From: Apostichopus japonicus
Taxonomy: Eukaryota; Echinodermata; Holothuroidea; Aspidochirotida; Stichopodidae
Length of the DNA: 64,000 nucleotides
Reading direction: 5' to 3'
Assembly (NCBI RefSeq): GCF_037975245.1
Contig: NC_092582.1
Location: forward strand, 20,052,577 to 20,116,576
Part shown: positions 1-12,000 of the stretch, piece after piece
Layout of the letters: each line of letters begins with the position of its first letter
Numbering within the stretch: the first letter of the stretch is position 1
Translations under genes and position numbers: made by a program
The notes under the pieces: model-generated
Database searches by the model: none
What the model was told of the DNA's origin: nothing
The model's input: only the letters and a program-made list of their open reading frames with translations

Positions 1-3000
1 TTTTTCCTGGGAGCGGTACACCTCCCTGCAGAGGTTACAGACCCTGCTGAAATACAGGTGAGTAGACTTGTTGCTAAGAAACGTAATCAATCTGGATCCT
101 AATCTGGCTCTGTGATTGGACGATATGACTGCAATCATGTCACGATCAATAATTATCCTTACTAGAGAAAAATGTTTCTTTTTAAAGTTTTGTTTGTTCT
201 CTTTTAATTTTCTTAAGCAAATTTCTTATTTCATTGCCATGATTCCTTTGTACAGCTGACAGTTTCAGCATCTTTCTTTATTTCAGCAAACCGTTCAACA
301 AGTTCTGTCTGGAATGGGTGACTTAGGAAGAAATGCAAGGGTCACATCAAGGTCATCAGTAAGTTGATAGAATAGGGTTTGTCCTCCATTGTTAATTTAA
401 GTTTCTATATTATTCAATTGTCCTTACCTGCATTTCAACTGGGTTTCCTTACTGTGTTTCCTTACTTAGTTACTGCGTTTCCTTTCCAAAGTTCAAGTTC
501 TCACAGCTATCTGAAGACATACACATTGTTAAAGTGTGTAAGGAACATATTTGTTGGCAGAACAACTGTCAAATATTCTGTTTAGTTTGGTAACCCCCCC
601 CCCTTTCTCCTAGCAGGAGTGAATTAAAGTGTTTGCTATTTGACTGGTTTGTTGTAGATTTAGAAGCTAGCTAAGTCAACTTACAGTAGCTGGTTCTGTT
701 TGAACGTCTCTTGCCATTAATTCATTTGAAAAGGAGCTATATTACTACTTAGTAGCTCATTTATGTCCGAGCAGATGTGTAAACTCTTGAGAAAGTGTTA
801 CCTTTGACAAAAGGGGGCGATGGGGGAACTTAGCCTAGACCTACCACACTGCCATGCCAAGTATTGCTAGTCTACACTGCACATATATAAGAATCTGGGT
901 GAAGTTATTATTAGTGCTAAATTTGAACACTGGTGAACTACTGCTTATTTAAGAGCCCTTCATAGAACATTGACCCATGTGAATCTACTGAGAATGGAAT
1001 AGGAACTACAGGAAGCTGTTATAAGTCAAGGCATTACTTTCTGACTTAGTCAAAAATGATGAGATCTGTTCAGAACTGGTTGATATTTATTTATGTTGTT
1101 TAATTTCCCTCAGGCCGATGGTTCTTCAGTTGACGTTCATATCAACTTGGGACCCATTGCCATTCAGACGCCACTGACTCCAGCCCAGCTCAGGATGAAT
1201 CAAATTCGCAACATGCTCAGACAGGCGAATACAGCTATTAACACTCTGGAGGTAAGCTAGTCTTTCCAACCTACTTTTAATAATTCCATAACTGGTGGGT
1301 TTCTTCCTTTCAAGTTTTCATTTTCAATGGATTCAACTGCTCGGGTGATATTAGACTTTGTACAAAATGTTCCGTTGATATAATTTTTTGTGACTGAAGT
1401 TTTTTCATCCTGAGGTTCATTATTTTATCTTTAAGGAGATTATTTTACGTTGAGAGTATCCCAACATGCAGCTGTAGATGGATTAGTGGTAGGTGTCAAT
1501 CGAAACTCAAGACTTAAGGACTCAAGTTATATCAGTTTATATCCCTGTAGAGTCACTTACAAAATGAAGGACTTTGAAACCTTATCCACAGATGGGATCT
1601 ACAACCGCCTAGGAAAAAGTAGAGACAGATAGCAAAGAAACCATCCATAAGATAAAGCATGTGTTTAATGAGTCTTTGTTTTTGTATTTCATTGTCGTCA
1701 TCCTGTGCCACACCTCTAAATATTGAAGTTAAGCCTTATCAAACTAGACTTGTGGGCAACACATGATTATTAATTCTGAGAGCTTCACCCACTTGTCATG
1801 AAAATCAGTGGATACTATCTTCTGAAACAATTGACTTATTTGAATGTCATCTATCTTTCCTTCGGAATTAGGCGGCATTGAGATCTAGTCCAACTAGCAC
1901 ACCAGTGTCCAACGCTGTGAATAGCGTCCATTCCTCACCCTCAACCAGTGCTGCGAGTACCTCTCAGACTCAGTCAAGGAGCACCACCACCGCCGCTGCC
2001 AGTCAGGCGGAGAACACGTCAGCCTCCTCCTCCTCCACCTCCTCCACCAGGACACCAGGAGGTTCATCTCCATCAGCTGGAAGGTCATCTCAACCACAGA
2101 ATGACAATAGGCCTCCCACAAGTAGCTCATCAACAAGTCAAAGTAGGCCTCAAAGCCAACAATCCACTCAGACTAGCGCTCGTCCTTCCTTACCGTGAGT
2201 TTCATTTAATGCCATCGTTTTAGTGGCAGATATTATTGATAGAACTCATGTGGAAACATCTCTGCATTACTGATATGTGTGATATTCTATTTCCATATCT
2301 TTCTCTCAGCTAAAGTTTGATTGAAGCTGACTTATTGTTTGTTGTTTGATATAAGGCAGTTTTCTGAAGGAAGGATAACTCTTTGTTTATATGATGACAT
2401 TACCTGCAATAACTCAAGTAGGTCAGAACTCTTGAGTCAGCTGCAACCCCAACAGAAAATACAGCAAACTGTTATCATATGTAATAACATATATGTAATT
2501 ATAAATTAAATTAACTCAAGAATCACGAGCATGCCAGACATTCATGGCAGGCTGCAAGAGTCAGCATGTATGGTGTGTTTATTAAAATTTCCATGAGTCG
2601 CAACGATCCTAATCATTTTTCTTCTTCTTTAATTTACAAGGAACCCTCGAACAACAGACTTGGCAGAAGTTTTGGGAGAAATCTTTTCACTGGAAAGGCG
2701 GTTACGCCCTCACATGGATCATTACCACAGGCTCTTGGTCGACCAGCCTGTTTACGAGAGCGGGGTAATTATCCAGACTATCCCAATCTTCCACCCCACC
2801 CCCACCCACCCCCCAAGGTAAATACTGAAAAATTATGTATGTTTTCATCTTGAAATTCAAACTGTTACCTTGGCAACCTGCTAATTTATCCATGATGTGT
2901 AGTATTCTGGATCATCTGGTTTTATTAGTAAGGGATAATCTGGGTGTAGCCCATAAATTTGAGTATGATTAACCCGGAGACTTGCTCTTTTTTCAGAGTG

Positions 3001-6000
3001 AAGAACTACAAAGAGCTCGCACTGTTCAGAGTGTTTGCAGTCAGGTGATGCATTATATCAGTCACATCTACCACGCCATGTCAGACTTCAATGTTTGCCT
3101 ACTGTCACAACCTCCCAGGGTTGCCACGGTGGTAAATACGCCATCTCCGATTGGACCATTTCCAGTGTCTGTAAGTTTGTCACCATTTAATCACTGTCTC
3201 CTTTTTACTGTTATTTTTTTTTTGTGTTTGGTATGCTGATGTTTATCACCAAAGGTAATAAATTTGTCATTTATTACTACAGCTTGTGAACCGGAAAATT
3301 TGTATGGTTGAGTTTTTGGTCTTGAGCCACCTGAAGAAGATATTAGGAAAAGGGCCAGAAAGATATCAAATGTTAGCTCAATACAAATAGTTTACATCTG
3401 CTCAACTTTCCAAGTCAGGCATTTTGAACCATATGTGCATACAAACTCATGAAAATAATCCTGTTGAAAGAAAAAATTAATAATCTTGAATCATACGTTA
3501 ACATAGCAGTCCAGCAGCCAGCAATCTCACACAGAATGTTGATAATCATCCAAACGTTAAAAGAAGCTGTGATACTTTGTGTAAGTTTACATTGGAGATA
3601 ACATAGATAAAACAGTTAAGAAATTGTTGTATTTCATTTTTTCCTCTGCAAATGTGATACAGTGCTGTCAAGGAGACATCATGCATTCAAATTGTTATCA
3701 TTTACTTGTGTAGTAAGTCAGAACACAAACTTGGTAGCATTTAGATTTCAGTGGGCAGCTACTAAGAAGCCATCAGATGAAACATTATTCTGTCTGTTGT
3801 GGCACTTAAAAGGCTATTTTCTTAAGATAGTGATATGGTTTTGTGTGGTAAACAGTCAGTTTTGACACATAACTAAGTTGATTAACAGAAGAGAATATTC
3901 CTTTCCTCCACAGTTTGTTGGATCTCCTTTTTCTATGTCAAGAGGGGGTCAGGGGTCAACTGCTTCTAGTCAACCAAGAGGGGGACAGGGGTCAACTCCT
4001 TCTAGTCAACCGAGCAGTACCACTCAAGCGTCTACCACTGGAGGCAGCTCAAGCACTACAAGCAGTAGTAGTGGTTCAACTCCAAGGTCATTTTTCCCTT
4101 CCTTTATGGTTCGCACTGCCACACCAGGAAGCCAACCTGGAACTGCTAATCAGTCCGCTCAGGTACTGGCACAAACTTTTTTTGCTGTGATTAGCAATTT
4201 TTGTACCCTACAGACTTACAGAGGCTTGTTGCTCACCGTTCAGTAGGGAATGAGCTAGGATAAGTTCAAGGATTGAAAAGACAAAAATTACTAGGCCACT
4301 TTTTTTAATTACCAGGCATAGGTCATTTTAATTGACAAATTGTTTGTACTCCCAATATGTTTATGCCCTCTAAAAGTTATAGAGATTATACTCTTCAAGA
4401 CTAGTTTCTTGATGCATCCTTACCAAATATAGTATACTATTCTAAAATGATAAATTGAGTTTTGAAGCAAGCATGTGTTCTTTCTTTGGTCACAAAGAAG
4501 CCAGTTCATAATCCTAAATGTTTCATGGTTTGAATATTGGGGTGGTTTTTTTTGCAGCCCAGTGGCCCAAGACCACAAACTGCTGGGCCACAGCCATTTG
4601 GTCCTAGACCTCTACCAACCATTGGCCCTAGAGTAATGACTCCTCCCGGAGGCAGGATGAATGATGGTAACAGGACTTTCCACATTCGAGGTAGGTGGTG
4701 TCATTCAGGTCCCTTCAAGTTGTCTTCATTAGGCTCAGTCATTTCAGTAAATGCCATTGAAACTAATTAATTGTATTTCAAATTTCCATCAATTTCTAAC
4801 TATTATCCTAACACACTGCAGCATACCCAAATTGAAGCCTATACCGCAATTTTTTCTCTGGATTTTCATTAAGTCCCCAACATTATTGCAATGATATTCT
4901 CTTAATTTTCCCATGATTTTCAAGTATTTTGGTATTATTCACTCAATGGCTTCTAAAATAGTGAAAGGTCAGCCTCTTGTATTGTTTGTTGCTTTCGGTT
5001 CTCCTGAGTGCACAGTGGTCATGCAGGTTGGAAATGCAACAATGCCAAGTTGAGAATGTTGAAATAACCTCATGTCTATACCTCATTTTCTATACCTCAT
5101 TTCATTTCCTCAATTCTAAACCTCATTTGTATTCCTCATTTCTAATCCACATTTCTAATCCTCATTTTATACCTAATGTTATATACCTCATTTCTTTTCC
5201 TCATTTTCTATACCTCATTTATATCCCATGTTTTGATGGTTTTGTTACCGCAGGTCCTCAGATTGAAATACGACAGCTGAACTCAGCTGGAGGCCAGCAA
5301 GGAATCACAGCTTTGACTCCACAAATGATGCAAAACATTGCTCAAGTCATCATGCAGCAGATTCAACAAGTAGGAAGATCAACCACTACGACGACCTCCA
5401 CTCCATCCACCCCCACCACCTCTACCACCCCTACCAGTGGTGTTACTGATGCTCCAAGTGAGCAGAATAATGCCACTCAGGCCCCTGCTGAGACTACTAC
5501 TACCACCACAACCAGCCCTCCTCCTTCAGAGACTCCACAAGGTAAACTAAATATCGTCATGATATAACTTACTGTGTATGGAGGCAGGTGGGGACGGGGT
5601 CATTAGAAGGAGATGAAACGATGTGTGCATTTATGCACGGGTAGCAACATTTTGAAGAGTTAATAGTGAGGTCAAAATTGTTTTGCAAAAAGGTGCATTT
5701 TTAAGTGAACTCTTATACATTCTATCGTACCAATGGAATGAATTGTAGTATTCATGTAGACCCTTCCGTTGTCTAGTCGTACTAACTATTTTATCAGTAG
5801 CCTCTTACCTTGGAGCTCTAAGAGAAAGAAGCAAATAGATTTTGGTCATTTATCCTTTTTGTACTATTATTTGAAAGGCTCTTCTTGGGATAAATGTATT
5901 TGCGACCAGTGATAGAGAAACATATTTGTGAGAATCCCGGTGAAATTTGCATTCAACTTCTACACTGAGATAACAGCAGTTGAACCAAACGTGAACTTGG

Positions 6001-9000
6001 AATTAAATAAATGAACATCGATAACATTTGTTTTTCTCTTCTTTTTTTTAATTCTACATAATTTCCATCAAATTTCCTACTTCCAAACTAGGATTCACCC
6101 AAATGTTAATACATTGCATTCACTTTTGTATTATTGTAAACTTCACCTCTCCTTATTGTAAAATTAGAATCTTACCCTTTCCACAGTAACACTGAATTTA
6201 GAAAAAAAGAAATCTAGCAAAATATTCTCTTGTCAGTGCACAGCTATAAACTCAAGTCTGTTTGCATGAAGTTTACTTACAGCAGATACTGAGACAAAAA
6301 CAAGTTGCACCCTGGATTGTCCATTTAATGCTAGGATAAAAAGAGCAAAATGATAAGTTTATTCATCAAATTTCAAGACAGTGGCTGTATCCTGTTGAAC
6401 AAAGATTCTGATGTAAGTGTAAGATTTGTTTATTATTTGCAGATCAAAGTGGGCAAGCAACGACAGCTGGTCAAGGGAATGTTCCTCGAACAGTTAGAGT
6501 CCAAGTGACCCAACATGGTCAAGTTGGCCAACCAGGGGGTCCTAGTGTAAGGGTCAGACTGCCTGGTCATGTAAGAGTTCAAACTGCATCAGGTGTGCGA
6601 CCAGGTAGGTCTATAATAATTGAGATTCTTGCCAAGCGAAATGCTGTCATTCTTTTAGTGACTGACAAAGTTTTTGTAAATTCCCCTATTGAGTCTCTTT
6701 ACAAAAGTAAATATCTTTGAAGCAGTACATCATGGGCTCTTGCATTTTGATTATTTCACATTTTTATTGTGGCAAGACACATTATGCTGGAGATCATTGA
6801 TGATACAAGTTAGAATTTCAGACTTAATTGAGAGTATAAGTACCTCTCTCCTTTCAGCTGCAGGTGGAACTCGGCCTTCAGCTCCCAGAGCGACCCCTAC
6901 TACAACTTCTACCACCTCCAGTGGTAACTCTACCCCTGTGGGAGGATCTGGAAGCACCAGTAGCACCAACACTACCAGTCAAAGTACCCCGAGGCCTCTC
7001 CCTACCATGAACCCACTGATCCTTGGAATGTGGGATCCGTTCCTGCCCTGTCAGTCACGTCATAGGAATGCTGGCAACCGACCAGATGCTGCAGGGAGAG
7101 CCTCCAGCCAGCCTCAGGCTCCACACCAGGGTCAGCAACGTGCCCAGCAGTCTGCACAGGGTCAGGCACCTCAGCCATCTGGTTTGGTACGTTTTCTGCA
7201 AGACAACACAAAATATGTTAGAGCTCTAAATGAAGGCACACTGTAAAACCCTGTTACTTTTCACCAGACTTTTAAAGCTAACTGTCTTCGGGGCTCTTGC
7301 AACTTTCTTCATAATTCCTGGGGTCATGTTTCCATGACTATGAGTAAAATCATGAGATAACAGCATCGTATGTATTTCTTGTAACATCTAATGATATCTT
7401 TATTCATGTCTAAAAATTGCTGCATCTTGGAAAGCGAGTTAGTCGTACGTTTATTTGAAAACTTTGTTAACACAATAACATCTATAAATAATGCTGATAC
7501 CATGCTATGATAAGCTTATTTAAAACTTGTTGATTCTTGCAGATGCCCGGTAACTTTGCTGATGTTATTAGTGGTGTAATGAATGCTTTAACATCCCAAG
7601 GAATGCTTGGTTCCACTCAACCTTCCACATCTTCAGGTAATCTTGCTTGTGATAAGTAATTATTTTAGTAGTTGGTTATGATTATCAGTATAGAAAGTGA
7701 TTTCCTGCATTGCTCAGAAACATCAAGAAGTCCGAAAGCTAGCAAATAGGTGTATTTTATGTGAAGTTACCCAAAGAGGACAGTGGTGTGTATAGTGAAT
7801 AAACAGTGAATCCATATGACTGACCAATTATTTAGATAGTGAATGCAAAAAAACAAAGGAAGAATTGTAAGATTGTTTCCTTAAAAGTAAAAATTGGAGA
7901 TGGGACAGACTTTTTCATGGCTGAAAGGCCTGTGGATATAATTGGTATCATCACTGAGCATGAACCCATTATTTTTATCACAGGGAACCTGTCGGAATCA
8001 GGGAGGTAGGACTAGACATAGCTGAAGGTGCATTAGTTCTTAGCATGTGTCAATTTCTCTAACATGTTGTAGACATCATCAATATATGTTGTAGTGTTTA
8101 ATTTTATTCTATGTTTTTGTATAGTTTTCAATGTTGTTTTTATTTTGATTGATTTTTATTCCGGTTTTCCATCAGAAGCGACTTCATCATCAGCTTCCTC
8201 CTCTTCCAGTCAGACCACCACGAGCGGCTCTGTACCAGCACCTGTACCAGCGGACTTTATGTTCCAGATGTTAAACCAGATGTCAAGCCGCGACGCTTCT
8301 CCTGAAAACCCCCAGACACTGGAAGAGCTGTTTAGTGGTATCACCCAGATCGGAGAACAGCAAGGTATAGGAATTATCTAAATGTGTGTACCAAATGTGA
8401 TAAAAAAGTATGATGAGGTTAACTCTCTATTTACTTGAAATAGATTGAAGGGTTAAATTAAGTGCTCCAACGTCCATGTTGTGCAGATCTCTCTTGTTTT
8501 ACACCGCCAAGTCATAAAGCTACAGCAAGTTAAAACCAGATGTTGCAAGTGTTGGCTTGATTTCATTGTTGGAAGGGCCATGAAAACTAAATTGCAGCGG
8601 GCATAGTGTTTCAAGAATTTCTTCAGCATTGATATCAAAGTAAACAAACCTACCTAGAGCTGTATTTGCTACTGCAATATGGTGATGCCATTATCTTGAC
8701 CACCAGTAAAGATGAGATTCCCGAAGCCCTGAACTTGTCACTGAAATGATGAAATTATGCATCAAACATCACAGGATTTGCAAAATGAAGTGGCAAACCT
8801 ACACATTGAGTTTGTGGGACGAAAAATTACTCTGTGCTGAATTGAATGGTTAATAACCACTGTAGCTTGTTTATCTCGTAGATTTCTTAGTTGGACTGAG
8901 GGAGCATCCAGCTCTCCGCTGATTGGGAAGTTGTTGATGACAGTGGTATCTATCGTATAGATTAATGATGGTTGGGGTTTCTTTCTCGTTTTAAGGAAAG

Positions 9001-12000
9001 GTCGTCTTGTCCACGTACGGATTTTGCTCGTTTGCTTGCACTCTTTAACATGCGTTTTTAACGTGTGTTTCATTTTTGCCGTAGGTTTCCTGAATGAAAT
9101 GGCTGCTGCGCTTTCTCGTGCTTTGCGCGTTAATGACGTCTCCCAAGTGATGATGGGTAACACTGAACCAGTGAGTAGAATTCGCCCTTCTGTGGTCCAG
9201 TTTATCAACACAAGGATTCTCCAAGGAGCTGACCCAACTCCAACAAACATCAGAGTAAGCCAGTCACTTCTATCACAGTTTATTTTCTTTGGCTTTATTT
9301 GCCATTAAATTTGATTTATTACTTACCATAGCACATTAAATTAGCACAATAAAGGCTTTTATTCCTGACTTGGTATCTCAACTGAGGCTGATGATGTACT
9401 TGAAACAAAACAAAAATCTGGAGAAAAAACAAAGAGAAGCTTTAGAATTTGTAACAACCGAAATCATGAATTCTTACAAGAAAAGAGAAAAAATAAATGC
9501 TTTGTTTTATTTTCATCCAACAAACTCTAAATTTGGATTAATCTACATTCAATATTATGAATTTCTTCAAAATGTGTGAGGAAAATTTTGTGAGATGCAA
9601 AACTCTTGACTGTGTTAATATTTTATTCAAGGTAAGGCTGTTGGCAGAGCTTCATCAATTATAAAAAGAGAAAGAATTATTTTCCATGATCTATGAGCCT
9701 GAAAGACAATGACATTATACATGTATTAATTCTTTGACTCTTTCAGAATGCATCGAGACGTATCATTGCAGACAGCAGACTTGAACTCATTGAAATTTTG
9801 GTGTGTGTTGTTTTATTTATGGGCATTGTATTGTTTTAATTTTCTTTATATACTAATTATATATTATCACTCCCCTTCCAGTTACCAGTTTTTGAAACAC
9901 TTTAGGTCAGCAATGTTGGTTCAAGTAACTAGTAGCCTCTCACCAGAACCTTAGTCCTTTTGATACCTAACTCACTGACAGTAATTTATGCAAACCTTCT
10001 GCAGAAATGTGTGAGAGAAAAGAAAAAAAAAGTAAAAGTTTACTCATATCGGAGAAAGTCTGGGAATGATGCAATCTAAAACTCAACATGTAACAAGATG
10101 TAAAGATCAGATACTTAATAGAATATGTGCAAGTTTGGATTTTATGATGACATGTTTTCTACATAAAATTGTCAGATACCTGTAAGCAAAGAAACTATTG
10201 TCAGAAATGTTGTTCGCTTTCCTTAAATCCTCCAGAGAAGTACTGTTTTGCTCATTAATGATTGGTTGATAATAGTGTTTAAAACTTTATGGTTTTGTGT
10301 AAAACTCACTTATAATTTTTTGTTTCGGTTTCAGGGAGATCAACAAACTCTGCACAACACTGATGCACTAGCTACGTTTTCTTACTTTCTGGAAGAAGTG
10401 CTAAATGATATCATGACTATTTCTGTAGGAGAAAATGGTAAGTTCCATCTATGCAGGACGGATATGTTTGAGTTAATTGTAGCTATTAGTGTTTGCACGG
10501 GTTATCCGGGTAACCGGGTACCCGCCCGACGCGATACTACCCGGTTCCTAATTTATTACCCGAATCCTACGCAAAGTGTGATTTAAAAAAAAAAAAAAAA
10601 AAAAAATTGGCAAACCGACGGTTAGGCAGATTTCCCATTGACTTAGTGTGGTGTTAGGCTACAATGTGGTCGAAGATAACAGCAATAACGAAGGTACCCG
10701 CCCGACGCAATACTACCCGGTTCCTAATTTATTACCCGAATACTACGCAAAGTGTGATTGTTTTAAAAAAAAAAATTGCAAACCGATGGTTAGGCAGATT
10801 TCCCATTGACTTAGTGTGTTGTTAGGCTACCATGTGGTAGAAGATAACAGCAATAACGAAAGCTTTCCATTGATATCTTATAACTGCGTCACAATTTCAG
10901 CTAATAAACAGATGGCTAGGCTAGATTACCCCATTGACTTAGTGTGGTGTTAGGCAACCATGTGGTCGAACGTAACAGCAATAACGAAAGTATTTTTTCC
11001 ATGGATGTCTTATAACTGCGTCACAACTTCAGCAAATAAACATATGGTTAGGCTTAGCTAGATTTCTCATTGACTTAGTGTGGTGTTAGGCTACCATGTG
11101 GAAGAAATTATTATTTATTCATTCGTTTATTCCATAGAAGGAAAGGCTGACAAGGAATTTTACGAGATGTTTATGGATTATAGACGGGATAACTAAAAAA
11201 TAGTAATCGCAAGTGGCTTTTTACTAATCGTTTATTCCAAATGCGATCAAATTGCGCGAATCGCGCAATCTCGCGGCTAATGCGAACCCTGGGCCTGCAT
11301 AATAGATAGTAGTAGTTGTAACAACTGTTTAAGAGCTAAATTTGATATTTATATGGTTTGATCCAATAGACGTGCACGAGCAAGCATAAGCAGCATCAGC
11401 AGTGCGATGTTAGTAGTATTGCTAATTATAATTAAATAATTAATTTATTAACAAGTTAATGAAAGAAACAAAAGCAAATAAAAATTATTGAGGAAGGTTT
11501 TATACCTTATCTTACACCTACGTATTTGAACATGAAAACATTGTCAGTAGAGAATATAATGCATTTATTACAACATCCAATATGTAATTTCTTGAAAATC
11601 GTGATACACGAGGGTAAACAATTTTTTTCCGGGTACCCGGATACCCGACGGGTAACGGCCCTCGGGTACCCGGTTCCCGATTTTTGGACCCGTGTAAACA
11701 CTGGTAGCTATGGATCTCTTCTTTGGTAACTTCTGGCATCACTGATTTTATCCAAGAAGTACTGCAGAAAAACGTTTCCTCTCCTCTCCTCTCCTCTCCT
11801 CTCCTCTCCTCTCCTCTCCTCTCCTCTCCTCTCCTCTCCTCTCCTCTCCTCTCCTCTCCTCTCCTCTCCTCTCCTCTCCTCTCCTCTCCTCTCCTCTCCT
11901 CTCCTCTCCTCTCCTCTACTCTCCTCTCGTCCTCCTACTCCTCTCCTCCTCCTACTCCTACTTCCTTCCTGATGTTACAACTGATGGTATATCTGTTGAG

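Noticed and set aside
8670-8760. Box C/D snoRNA in a BAG6 intron
   Set aside because: C box would be GTGATGC, no convincing terminal stem, and D/D' spacing is poor.
9370-9579. Lys-rich 69-codon ORF as an extra BAG6 exon
   Set aside because: No splice sites in phase; flanking exons 9085-9254 and 9747-9800 join in frame without it.
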